Positions 45,117-53,913 of a stretch of 64,000 nt of DNA are shown piece by piece. The DNA is from Shewanella mesophila (GTDB lineage: Bacteria; Pseudomonadota; Gammaproteobacteria; Enterobacterales; Shewanellaceae). Location: assembly GCF_019457515.1 (NCBI RefSeq), contig NZ_CP080421.1:930001-994000 (forward strand), given 5' to 3'. Made by a program: the position numbers and the translations under genes. The notes beneath the pieces are model-generated. The model made no database searches, had not been told where the DNA came from, and saw nothing but the letters and a program-made list of their open reading frames with translations. Within the stretch, counting starts at the first letter, position 1. Each line of letters opens with the position of its first letter.

Positions 45117-46307
45117 CTAGAAGGTGTACTTGAGATAGGTTTGGAAACGAGTCATATCGCCTTCTCGTGTTCCCATGTTTTCAACTTCTCCAGATCTCAC
45201 CCCGATAGCATATTCAACATCTGAGGTAATATTCCAGAACAGATTGGTATGCCAAGAGAAGGCCGTTTTATTGGCATGTTCCGTCAAAATGCCATTTTCG
45301 AATCCCTCTTCATCTTGCTTGGAGTAACCAGCTCCCACAGCTAAACGTAAGTCCTTCTTAAGTGAGAATATAACCCCACCATTGATACTACTGAATTTTA
45401 GCGTATCGACGTCGCCTAGATTGTCGATACCTGCTCCAGCATTAAAGCCAAGGCCAGCATAGCGACCTATGCCGTCACCATACATAAGCCCCAGTACTGC
45501 TTTATGGCCATCACCAAATTTCAGACTGCTGTTTAGCGCTAAACCGTAGCCGAAAGTATCATTTCCATCAAGCTCGAAGCGACGCACGACTGCACGTGGT
45601 GACACAGTAACGTGCTTATTGGCATAAAAATATTTAGCCACGATATCTGGCATTAAATCTTCACTAGAAGAGCCGGCGTTTACCTGAGTAAAAGGTCCTG
45701 CCTTTGTTAAACCTAATGTTGGGTTTTCAAAGCTCACAGAGGCGTATTGACCCTTAGCTATATTGTATTGATAGCGCACTTGAGGTTGACGAACAAAGCT
45801 ACTACCGGGATCGCTGGCAAAATCGAGTGAAGGCATTGAGCCTGCGAAATCCATGAAATTGGTCCATGTTTGCCCAGCTAAAAGGGAGTGCGCACCATTT
45901 TCCATTTTAAAATAAGCGTGGCGGATACGAAATCCGTGGCTGTTAGACCAAGTAGGTCCGTCACTATCGATGTCGGCGAAAAAATCGCCTTCAAAATGTG
46001 ATGTTAACTTACCATAATCAGTCTCAGTGCTAGACTTTAGGAATATTCGGCTTTCCCTTGCCGTCATTCTAAAATCACTTGATTCTGCATTAGGGGAGCC
46101 GTCAATTGGGGTTGAATAGACGCTATATAGATCTCCATTATATGGCGCGTTTATTGTGCCGTCTGAATCAAAAATTCCGGTTAGTTTTATATAACCGCCA
46201 ATGGTGAGATCAGTATCGTTAACATTAAAGTCATAGGCTAGTGCAGGTGTTGCTGAAGCCAAAAGAGCTGAACAGATAGCGATACGCAATTTTGTATTAT
46301 TTAACAT
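45117..46307 (-). CDS. DcaP-like outer-membrane porin
   Basis: 396 residues. A signal peptide (about 1-24, ending PALA) is followed by a beta-barrel with the DcaP-type opening (LTIGGYIKLTGIFDSDG), alternating aromatic strands and the terminal FQTYLKYTF with C-terminal Phe. DcaP was first linked to dicarboxylic-acid uptake in Acinetobacter and forms trimers that favour anionic substrates. Between the reductase and cytochrome genes it most likely admits the organic-acid electron acceptor into the periplasm. The gaps (57 bp on each side) support one transcript. Confidence 0.82.
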   Translation of the reverse strand: MLNNTKLRIAICSALLASATPALAYDFNVNDTDLTIGGYIKLTGIFDSDGTINAPYNGDLYSVYSTPIDGSPNAESSDFRMTARESRIFLKSSTETDYGKLTSHFEGDFFADIDSDGPTWSNSHGFRIRHAYFKMENGAHSLLAGQTWTNFMDFAGSMPSLDFASDPGSSFVRQPQVRYQYNIAKGQYASVSFENPTLGLTKAGPFTQVNAGSSSEDLMPDIVAKYFYANKHVTVSPRAVVRRFELDGNDTFGYGLALNSSLKFGDGHKAVLGLMYGDGIGRYAGLGFNAGAGIDNLGDVDTLKFSSINGGVIFSLKKDLRLAVGAGYSKQDEEGFENGILTEHANKTAFSWHTNLFWNITSDVEYAIGVRSGEVENMGTREGDMTRFQTYLKYTF

Positions 46308-46364
46308 TTTTTATCCCTCGATAAATATTAATTAACGGCCAGAAGATCTGGCCGTTAGCAATTG

Positions 46365-47897
46365 CTATGCATTCGCAGCCATTTGTCCTGCAATGCGTCC
46401 AAATACGATGCAATCAGGAATAGCAACAGTACCTAAGCGACAAGCACCGTGCGTACCGCCAGTTGATTCGCCACATGCATATAAACCAGGGATAGTTTCT
46501 CGAGTGGCAACATTGATAACTTGAGCTTGAGTATTGATTTCTACACCGCCCATAGTGTGGTGAGCTTTAGGCCATAAACGTACGGCATAGAATGGTGCCT
46601 TAAGAATGGCTTTTTGTTTCATAGAGAAAGGTTTACCAAATTCAGGATCATTTTTTTGAGCTACATAGCTGTTGTAGCGCTCGATTTGAGCCTGCAGTGT
46701 TTTCGCTGACATTTTGTAATGTGCGGCGAGTGCATCTAACGTATCGAAAGTATGAACAACTTCGCGTTCGAGTAGTTTTGGCATAACGTGCATAGATGCT
46801 GTAACACCAACAGAGTCACAAATGGCGACAGCCACATTGCCCGTTTTGATGATGGCATCTGCGCGAACTTTACGATCGGCAAGCTCATTGACGAAACGCT
46901 CGCTGGTTTCTGGGTTGATCATTACCCCATGAGTAAAGGCGGAGTAGGCGGCAAAGATGGGAGCTAGGCCAAAGCCTTTTTCATCTGGAGACGCCCAAGG
47001 ACCAAGCTGGATCCATGATAGCTGTACAGGGTTTGCCCCCACACGAACCATCTCTTTTAAGCATTCTGAAGTCGCGCCACTGTGGTTAGTAGTTGCCAGC
47101 TCTTCAGTTAGTCTTGGATCTTGAGTCGAACGATAAAGTACATCGGCGGCAAAACCACCTGAGGCCATCACGACTCCTTTCTTAGCTTTAATAAAGTGAG
47201 TCGCGGTAGCGTTTTCTTTACCTGGCTTAAATTTAGTCACTACTTCTAGACCGACAACACGTCCTTCGTTATCGCTAATTAATCGTTTAACATAGACTTT
47301 TTTATGCAGTGGAATATCAAGCTCTTTACATTTAGCTAGCATAGGTTGGACGATACCCGAGCCAGATTGGTTGTATGTTGTATGAGTTCTAGGTATTGAG
47401 TGACCGCCAAACTGCGCCAATTTGTCTTTCCATTTAACCCCTAGATAATCTCTGCACCATTCGAAAGCTTCATTGGATCGTTCCGCTACCATGCGTGCTT
47501 GCTTAGGATAATTAAGTCCAAGACCGGCTTTATACATATCGCCTAGCATCGCATCAACAGAATCGGTGACACCATTGGCCTTTTGAATATCGCTACCCAC
47601 AACGGCCATACCGCCGCCATTAATAGTTGAGTTACCACCAGGTACGGGCATTTTCTCTAATATAACCACCGATGCTTTGGCATTTTTTGCTTCGATAGCC
47701 GCCGATAGCCCAGCAAAGCCACTGCCTACAACGACAACATCATAGGTTTCATCCCACTGTTCTGGCATCGTGTTACAAGTCGGCGCTGTTTTTGCTGAGG
47801 CAAACCCTGACAGTGCGAGTCCTGCTGTTGCTGTTGTGATGCTGGTAGCTTTTAAAAAGTTACGTCTAGATAGATTAGTCTTAGTATCTTTGCTCAT
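46365..47897 (-). CDS. Tat-exported flavin reductase of the fumarate reductase/UrdA family
   Basis: 510 residues from the ATG at 47897 (AAGGG 8 bases upstream; an ATG at 47903 is too close). Tat signal SRRNFLKATSITTATAGLAL, then the FAD-binding motif VVVVGSGFAGLSAAIEA. By comparison with my memory of Shewanella Fcc3, the catalytic acid Arg is present (Arg 342, in ELADRKV), as are the His-Arg carboxylate pair (HHTMGG, His 447; GACRLG, Arg 487). The Fcc3 stretch holding His365 and Thr377 is replaced by LGPWASPDEKGFG. No haem domain is fused. The enzyme probably reduces an alpha,beta-unsaturated acid other than fumarate, with electrons from the tetrahaem cytochrome. Confidence 0.88.
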   Translation of the reverse strand: MSKDTKTNLSRRNFLKATSITTATAGLALSGFASAKTAPTCNTMPEQWDETYDVVVVGSGFAGLSAAIEAKNAKASVVILEKMPVPGGNSTINGGGMAVVGSDIQKANGVTDSVDAMLGDMYKAGLGLNYPKQARMVAERSNEAFEWCRDYLGVKWKDKLAQFGGHSIPRTHTTYNQSGSGIVQPMLAKCKELDIPLHKKVYVKRLISDNEGRVVGLEVVTKFKPGKENATATHFIKAKKGVVMASGGFAADVLYRSTQDPRLTEELATTNHSGATSECLKEMVRVGANPVQLSWIQLGPWASPDEKGFGLAPIFAAYSAFTHGVMINPETSERFVNELADRKVRADAIIKTGNVAVAICDSVGVTASMHVMPKLLEREVVHTFDTLDALAAHYKMSAKTLQAQIERYNSYVAQKNDPEFGKPFSMKQKAILKAPFYAVRLWPKAHHTMGGVEINTQAQVINVATRETIPGLYACGESTGGTHGACRLGTVAIPDCIVFGRIAGQMAANA

Positions 47898-48005
47898 TAT
47901 CATTACCCTTATTTTTCAATGTCATTTAAACAGGGTTGCCTTATTTAAAAGACAAACTGCTTATTTTCATTTTTTATTACTGAGAAATATATGCAAAGGA
48001 ATAAG

Positions 48006-48021
48006 AGCATAGAGCGTGCCA
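48006..48021 (-). promoter_or_regulatory. Sigma-54 promoter (-24/-12) of the reductase operon
   Basis: On the minus strand TGGCACGCTCTATGCT matches the sigma-54 consensus TGGCACG-N4-TTGCW at all but one defined position, with the invariant GG and GC exactly 10 bases apart. It lies about 110 bp upstream of the flavin reductase start. The nearby XylR/DmpR-type activator is the obvious partner. Confidence 0.8.
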
Positions 48022-48410
48022 GCTATTTATTTGCTGCTTAATTGCTGATTTGAAAAGGTTTTTATTTGGTGCGCTTTCTCGGTGTGATCTGCGTCTCTGC
48101 ATTGTTGGGAATGAGTTTCTCAGATTGATATATAGTGATAACTGCTTATTTAAGACAGAGATCACTTATTGTTTTGGCTGTCTTTAAATTTAATATTTAG
48201 TTTATTATTTTATTCTGTTTTAGCGCTTCAGTTTTTATTTTATCTAACAGCTAAGTCTGATGGTTGTTTTATATCACACTAATATTATATGTATGATATA
48301 TGTATTGTTTCTTCATTTTATATCTTTATCTAGGTTTTATATGTTCATTCAGTAAGTTCATTGCATTCGTCTATACTTTAGTTTTTATGATTGATCATTA
48401 GGTAATAGCT
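48022..48410. other. AT-rich divergent control region
   Basis: About 390 bp between the sigma-54 promoter and the Hcp-like gene, strongly AT-rich in 48180-48330. The activator's upstream binding sites should lie here, but I found no convincing 16-bp XylR/DmpR-like palindrome by eye. No gene is visible. Confidence 0.4.
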
Positions 48411-48884
48411 ATGAGTCAAAGATTAAAAATAATATTAACCTTGGCTGCAATGGGGATGGCTCCCACTGCATCGGCAAAGGTTGATGGCCCAACTATGCTG
48501 ACATTGGATGAAATTGGTGTCTCTGAGGTGTTAGCTTGGTCTTGGGGAGCTTCTCAGTCTGGATCGTTTCATACTGGCGGCGGTGGCGGTGCGGGAAAAG
48601 CCAATTTTCAAGATATTTCACTGACGCGTTATACCGATTCGCTATCGGCAGCCATTTTACGAGCGGTTGCCATTGGAGAGATCATTCCAAATGTAGAGAT
48701 GAAGCGCGAAGGGCTGCGGATCCGTATGCAGCAAGTTATGGTGACATCCTACAGTGTCGGTGGTATGAGTGATAAAAAGGCGCTGCAAACAGAGAACATC
48801 ACGCTCAATTTTTCCAGAGTTACCTATGAAGTCGATGGCAGTCCGGCTTACTGCTTCGATATTGCGTTAAATAGTCCCTGTTAA
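48411..48884 (+). CDS. Orphan Hcp-like protein (T6SS_HCP fold) with signal peptide
   Basis: 157 residues. The first 22 (MSQRLKIILTLAAMGMAPTASA) look like a Sec signal peptide, which type VI Hcp tube proteins do not have. The rest follows the Hcp fold: VSEVLAWSWGASQSG, KANFQDISLTRYTDSLSAAILRAVAIGEIIPNVEMKREG and VGGMSDKKALQTENITLNFSRVTYEV. Two Cys near the C-terminus (AYCFDIALNSPC) could form a disulfide in the periplasm. No type VI genes are near. It diverges from the flavin reductase operon. A role outside T6SS, as an exported ring protein, is inference. Confidence 0.72.
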   Translation: MSQRLKIILTLAAMGMAPTASAKVDGPTMLTLDEIGVSEVLAWSWGASQSGSFHTGGGGGAGKANFQDISLTRYTDSLSAAILRAVAIGEIIPNVEMKREGLRIRMQQVMVTSYSVGGMSDKKALQTENITLNFSRVTYEVDGSPAYCFDIALNSPC

Positions 48885-49282
48885 CTCCTGTTAGTAGATA
48901 GCTAATCTCAGCTCGCAGACTGAAAATGCCCTACTCCAGTTATTTCAATGAAGTGATGTAAGGCATTTTTCAGGGGCATTACCAGGCTAATCACTAATAT
49001 CGGCGATGTTTAACAGTCAATAATGAGCCGCTATGTTTATCTATGCCAGCGAAACTGGGTAGATGACGAATGTTAAATCGGTTTAAGTAATAGAAATCTA
49101 GCTCGTCCCCCAGCCTAGTCACGTTTTTATCCCTCTGTATTTGTTAATATCTCTAACTTGACATTCATCTGATATTTTCTCTTTGCTTACATCTAACCAG
49201 AGCGCGTTTTAAGAGATGGAGTAAGGCGAGATGAATGAGGCGTTCATTCTCCCTATTTTAGGTTAATTTATTCGAGGGCATC
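48885..49282. other. Intergenic region after the Hcp-like gene
   Basis: About 400 bp. A possible terminator (CTGAAAATGCC at 48920-48930 pairing with GGCATTTTTCAG at 48962-48973, one bulge, 31-base loop) follows the Hcp-like gene. The rest should hold the promoter of the flippase-like gene; nothing else is recognisable. Confidence 0.4.
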
Positions 49283-50548
49283 ATGCAGCTAGCTCCCATT
49301 GAGCGTGTAAAAAGCGCTTTTGTTGCAGGAATTTGGGCGACACTCGTTAGTATTTCTATTGGTTTTGGTTTTAAAATTTGGCTAGCGCAGTGGGTGATAA
49401 AAAGCGATTTGGCGCTCTATCACACTGTGGTCGATATTATCTCCATGTCATTGATCCTTATGACTGGTTTTCGTTCATCTATGGTGGTGAGTTATTCGCA
49501 AACTCAAAACGATAAAGATATCACCAATATTTTTCGCTATACCCTGATCGCGATGGTGCTGCTAACGTGGGGAATCGTGTTGCCCTATATTAAGCATAAG
49601 TTGCATCTTGATGTGGCCTACTTTCATTTAGTGGGCATTATTTTGGGGATGGGGTTTAAGGTCTACTTTGCCAATCAGATAGCCATGTATCGCATGTACA
49701 GCATCTCAAATAAGGTGACCTGGATGGAACCGTTAGGGCAGGTGATTGCCTTTGGGGTTGCTTTCTATCTGTTAGACCAAACGGCTATCGCATCTCTATT
49801 CTATAGCTTGATGTTGTCCTCATTGGCTGTCGCTGGGTACATGTTTATCAATCGCCGTAAGCTTATCGCCACAACGCCATTGGGGTCGGTTAGCATGACC
49901 CCCAGCCTCAAGAGTTTTGTGCAAAAGAGCATCACATCTGCGCTCGAAGCGGGCGCGGGGCTGTTGATGATCTATATTACTGTGCTGTTAACTATCGGCC
50001 ATTTTAGTGTGGATGAATTGGGGGATTTTCAGGTGGTAGTTAGGCCGGTTATCGCCTATTTGACCCTGCTGTTTGTATTCCCTATTTATCGCTTCGTTTT
50101 GCCAGAATTAGCGGTGTGTGTGCGTGGCGAACAGTTTGAGCAAGTGCGTTTGATAAAACGTTGGGTATATAAAACTGCGATTACAGTGTCATTGAGTTTC
50201 TTTATGACCATGCTGCTTGCCGGGCAGCAACTGGTTGATTGGGTGTTTCCTGAGCCCTATGCCAAAGCCGCGCCCGTGTTAATGCATTTCTCGATGTTTT
50301 TCATCTTTATGATGCTGAATGCGTATCAGCTCGCTTTTATCAAAGCCCATGGATTATTTGTACAGAGTCTAGCCATACGTCTGAGCGGCATCGTCGCGCT
50401 TATCGTCAGTTACTACCTCTATACGCTATTTACTGACAATGTGGTTGCGGTGGTATTAGCGCTTGGTAGCGGCTATATGCTGATGTTTATTCTCTCCAGT
50501 TTTGTCGAGCGTAAGGTGATGCTTGAGCGCCAACTTCAACTTGCTTGA
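49283..50548 (+). CDS. Flippase-like multi-span membrane protein (MATE/Wzx superfamily)
   Basis: 421 residues with about 12 membrane segments and short loops, the profile of polysaccharide flippases. The start ATG follows GAGGG. Two similar halves are suggested (segments at about 12-175 and 205-410). Specific motifs are weak, so a lipopolysaccharide or capsule flippase is the best guess. No glycosyltransferase gene is adjacent; the next gene is an MscS channel 105 bp downstream, perhaps unrelated in function. Confidence 0.65.
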   Translation: MQLAPIERVKSAFVAGIWATLVSISIGFGFKIWLAQWVIKSDLALYHTVVDIISMSLILMTGFRSSMVVSYSQTQNDKDITNIFRYTLIAMVLLTWGIVLPYIKHKLHLDVAYFHLVGIILGMGFKVYFANQIAMYRMYSISNKVTWMEPLGQVIAFGVAFYLLDQTAIASLFYSLMLSSLAVAGYMFINRRKLIATTPLGSVSMTPSLKSFVQKSITSALEAGAGLLMIYITVLLTIGHFSVDELGDFQVVVRPVIAYLTLLFVFPIYRFVLPELAVCVRGEQFEQVRLIKRWVYKTAITVSLSFFMTMLLAGQQLVDWVFPEPYAKAAPVLMHFSMFFIFMMLNAYQLAFIKAHGLFVQSLAIRLSGIVALIVSYYLYTLFTDNVVAVVLALGSGYMLMFILSSFVERKVMLERQLQLA

Positions 50549-50653
50549 TAAGATATGATTGCAAGCCAAGTGATAGGCGTACCCAACATAAGCTACCGAT
50601 TTTACTCAGACTGTTATACTCAATAGACATTAATTATTGGGATTGGGGCGACT

Positions 50654-51535
50654 ATGGACTGGCAGTTAGTCAGTGATTTCATGTCATACGTGTTATTTAC
50701 CTATAGCGGGTCACCTATTACGGTTTCGCAAGTGTTACAGGTGCCGTTACTGCTGTTTTTAGCCTGGTTTGTGGTGACCCGAATAGGCAAGTTGATTCGA
50801 CGCGCACTATATAAAAGGAAGGTTGCACCAGATGCAGTGCATCTGTTTTCACGTATTTATCTAGTGTTGGCTATTGCCATACTGTTAGTCACCAGCCTCG
50901 AGATCCTCAATATTCCCCTTAAAGCATTTGCCTTTGTCTCTGGTGCGGTCGCCATTGGGGTGGGCTTTGGTGCGCAAAACATCATTAACAACTTTATCAG
51001 CGGCTGGATCTTAATGTGGGAACGGCCCATTCGCATTGGTGATTTTTTAGAGATAGGCGAAACCAAAGGGGTGGTGGAAAGCATCAACACTCGTTCGACC
51101 TTAATTCGGCGCAGTGACGGTGTGCATATGTTGGTGCCCAACAGTCAGTTGCTAGAAAACACTGTGACCAACTGGACCCTTATCGATAATAATGCACGTT
51201 CAACGGTCAGTGTTGGCGTGGCCTATGGCTCAGATGCTGTCTTGGTTTCTCGTTTGATTAAGCAAGCGATGGATGAACGCGACGATATTATTAAGCAGCC
51301 CGAGCCCGTGGTACTGTTCGCGGATTTTGGTGATAACGCATTAATGTTTGACGGCATTTTTTGGGTGTGTGCTAATTCTGAAGCCGATACTCGTAAAATT
51401 CGCAGTGATATTCGCTTTAGGTTATATCAACTGTTTAACGAGCATGACATCGTCATCGCCTTCCCACAACGGGATATCCATATCGACGGCGCAATTAGCA
51501 TAGAGCGCTCAGTTCGTAATGAACAAGTAAAATAG
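50654..51535 (+). CDS. mscS: Small-conductance mechanosensitive channel, MscS family
   Basis: 293 residues: membrane segments at about 25-45, 68-88 and the pore helix near 90-125 (FAFVSGAVAIGVGFGAQNIINNFISGWILMWERPI, with Gly/Ala packing), then the beta domain (RIGDFLEIGETKGVVESINTRSTLIRRSDG) and a cytoplasmic cage domain. It opens under membrane tension to release solutes during osmotic down-shock. Length is typical of compact MscS. Convergent with mgtE. Confidence 0.88.
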   Translation: MDWQLVSDFMSYVLFTYSGSPITVSQVLQVPLLLFLAWFVVTRIGKLIRRALYKRKVAPDAVHLFSRIYLVLAIAILLVTSLEILNIPLKAFAFVSGAVAIGVGFGAQNIINNFISGWILMWERPIRIGDFLEIGETKGVVESINTRSTLIRRSDGVHMLVPNSQLLENTVTNWTLIDNNARSTVSVGVAYGSDAVLVSRLIKQAMDERDDIIKQPEPVVLFADFGDNALMFDGIFWVCANSEADTRKIRSDIRFRLYQLFNEHDIVIAFPQRDIHIDGAISIERSVRNEQVK

Positions 51536-51615
51536 CCATCATTAACTAGGGTTACCTTCATTTGAAGGGTACCTAAAAATTAAACCTTAGTTAAGCCCTT
51601 TGTATTTGGCTAGCA

Positions 51616-52971
51616 TTACAAGATAACGACCGTTGCTAGACCTAAGAAGGCAAAAAATCCCACGACATCGGTGACAGTGGTTAACACTACGCCGCCAGCG
51701 AGCGCGGGATCTACGCCCACTTTTTTGAGCAAAGGCGGGATGGTGGTGCCAGCTAATACCCCTGCAATTAGCACGATGATTATGGCGGTTCCAAATACGA
51801 TGCCAAGTTGCCAGTCGCCAAACCATTGGAATGCAATCATGCCCACAACACCAGCCCACAGCATACCGTTTAAGGCCCCTATGCTAAATTCATGGCCAAT
51901 AAGCTTAGCCATATTTTTGCGGTTTATCTGATTAAGGGCCAAGCCTCGGGTCACAAGCGTTAAGGTTTGACTACCCGCCACGCCGCCCATGCTCGCTACC
52001 ACAGGCATTAATACGGCAAGCGCGACGATTTTTTCAATCGAGGTTTCGAATAACCCTATGACCCAGGCTGCAAGAAAGGCGGTGAGCAAGTTGATCCCTA
52101 GCCAAATAGCACGGCGGCCAGAACTTTTTAGGATCGGCGCGAACATGTCGGGATGATTGTCTAAACCCGCTCGTGAAAATACCTCTTTATCGGCTTCATC
52201 TTGAATAACGTCGATAACATCATCGACGGTAATTCGGCCGATAAGTTTATGCTGTTCATCAACCACTGGGGCTGATAATAGGTCTTTATCTTTAAAGGCT
52301 TGCGCCACATTACTGGCTGAGACCAGAGGGGTAAAACTGGTCACTTCGGTCGACATTACTTCGCGAACGCTGATGCTTAAGTCATTTGAGACAATTTGGC
52401 TGAGAGGGGCGACACCTAAGAGCACATTGTTACGGTCGACAACCATTAAGCTATCTAAGTGGTCGGGCAGTGAGCCTTCTCTTTGACGTAGGCGGCGTAA
52501 ATATCTGAGGGCGGCCTTGAGTGAAACATCGGCGCGAACAGCTGTGATATCGACATCCATCAGACCGCCAGCGCTTTCATCTGGGTAGTGTTTGACTAAT
52601 TCGTAGCGTTCTCGACGCTGTGAGTCCATCGCCTGTACCATGGCTGAAATCACGGTTATCGGTAAGTCACTGTCAATATCGGCGAGCTCATCCATCTGCA
52701 CCGCACTCAGACTCGCCGTCAGCTCGGCTTCATCGGTTTGTGCAATAAGGCTTCGACGCAGATCTTGATGTAGCTCTAATAATACTTTGGCGCGGCTGCT
52801 GGTGGGCACTAAGCGCCATAGGGTTAATCTGTCTTTTTGTGGCAATGATTCGGTGAGGCGTGCTATTTCGGCGGCTGAGGTATTAGCCAAAATCTTATGC
52901 AGTGTTTGTTCATCATTTTCAGCCATGGCATGGTTAACTGAATTTATAAGATGCTGAAATTTTATGGTCAT
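51616..52971 (-). CDS. mgtE: Magnesium transporter MgtE
   Basis: 451 residues. An N-terminal superhelical domain (about 1-130; LVKHYPDESAGGLMDVDITAV at its end) is followed by two CBS domains (about 135-260, SVREVMSTEVTSFTPL and LIGRITVDDVIDVIQDEADKE) and a plug helix. Five membrane helices (about 285-450) include LAVLMPVVASMGGVAGSQTLTLVTR, the Mg2+ selectivity region, and NGMLWAGVVG. MgtE admits Mg2+ and is gated by intracellular Mg2+ through the CBS domains. I see no Mg-sensing leader upstream. Confidence 0.92.
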   Translation of the reverse strand: MTIKFQHLINSVNHAMAENDEQTLHKILANTSAAEIARLTESLPQKDRLTLWRLVPTSSRAKVLLELHQDLRRSLIAQTDEAELTASLSAVQMDELADIDSDLPITVISAMVQAMDSQRRERYELVKHYPDESAGGLMDVDITAVRADVSLKAALRYLRRLRQREGSLPDHLDSLMVVDRNNVLLGVAPLSQIVSNDLSISVREVMSTEVTSFTPLVSASNVAQAFKDKDLLSAPVVDEQHKLIGRITVDDVIDVIQDEADKEVFSRAGLDNHPDMFAPILKSSGRRAIWLGINLLTAFLAAWVIGLFETSIEKIVALAVLMPVVASMGGVAGSQTLTLVTRGLALNQINRKNMAKLIGHEFSIGALNGMLWAGVVGMIAFQWFGDWQLGIVFGTAIIIVLIAGVLAGTTIPPLLKKVGVDPALAGGVVLTTVTDVVGFFAFLGLATVVIL

Positions 52972-53448
52972 ATAGGCAAAGTCCTGTTATTTGGTACAAA
53001 CGCCAGCCAATCATGTTTCATTAGATGCAGACAGAAAATTAGTAGAAATTAAACAGTATGTTAGTACATCCGATTGTGAATCTATTTAACGAGGAGATGA
53101 TGACGGTCGTTATAGTATAACCAACTGCTTGTTTGCTATGGTTATCGATTGATATTTCTAAAAAATAATCATGCGCATAGAGCAAAGGCGCTTAAAACTT
53201 TAATGTTAATACCATACAGGACAGACGCTCGTTATACCACTTAGCGCCAGATCTTCCTATTATCGAGAGAATAGAGATTAAGCGCTATATTGAGACATTT
53301 GGTATCGATGCCTTATCATCGGCTTTGATTAAGTCAGGATACAAGCTGTCAGTTAAAATCACTATATAATCTGAATCGGCAGAGTTAATAACTCACTGTT
53401 TTTAATGGTGTTGCTTTATTTGGGTGAAGGTTTGCCATTTTTTGACTT
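52972..53448. other. Intergenic region upstream of mgtE
   Basis: About 480 bp. A frame at about 53200-53369 on the plus strand (…LPIIERIEIKRYIETFG…) reads like protein but matches no family I know and lacks a start; it could be a gene remnant. Otherwise nothing clear. Confidence 0.35.
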
Positions 53449-53860
53449 AGTAGCGTTTGGCGGCATTTTCATTTATTGAAAGTCTGTGAAGGTAGAACCT
53501 TCGCTGTTGCTTAACGCCTGTCCGGCGAGAAATGTGCAAGTACTCTTTTGGCTCGGTGAGTGAAGCATAGCTTCGTGCTTACGAACGAGAGGAAGGGGGA
53601 GCTTGGCGACAGCCATATGCTGGTGAACGAGAGACTGGGATGTCGAACTGGCTTTTAGATAGGGATATCGTTGTGAGCACTTCCATGTGGGCTCTGCGAA
53701 ATCATCTGACCTCCAAGGACGGAGGGAATGCCGAAAAATGTCAGGAACATTTTTGGCCATGATTTCGAAGGCCAAAACCGCGCTTACACTGGGTTATTTT
53801 CTCTCTTCAATTTGACAGTGTTTGGTGTGACTTGAGAATTAAAAGTTAAGAAGCTTTTGC
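53449..53860. repeat. Structured non-coding repeat, copy 1
   Basis: A composite repeat: a head segment (53449-53561, AGTAGCGTTTGG ... CTCTTTTGGCTCG), an internal part, and a tail (53770-53860) starting GGCCAAAACCGCGCTTACAC. The tail matches copy 2 (54067-54157) over 91 bp with only a handful of differences; the heads are more diverged. The internal part has hairpins (AAAAATGT-cagga-ACATTTTT at 53734-53754; CTCC-aaggac-GGAG at 53711-53724). A 100-codon minus frame across it is probably not a gene. Confidence 0.7.
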
Positions 53861-53913
53861 ACCAAAATGGGTTGGCCTTAGGGTGACGGTCTGGCATCTT
53901 CTGGATTAGCTTA

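Noticed and set aside
48022..48300. XylR/DmpR-type upstream activating sites
   Set aside because: Expected here, but no convincing long palindrome could be seen by eye.
51549..51573. Terminator hairpin between mscS and mgtE
   Set aside because: The stem has mismatches, the loop is only about two bases, and no T run follows.
53200..53369. Protein-like frame (…RIEIKRYIETFGIDAL…) upstream of the repeats
   Set aside because: Looks partly coding, but has no start and no family I could name; not enough to call a pseudogene.
53473..53775. 100-codon frame on the minus strand in the repeat area
   Set aside because: It spans the hairpins and head of repeat copy 1, has no recognisable domain, and copy 2 does not keep an equivalent frame.
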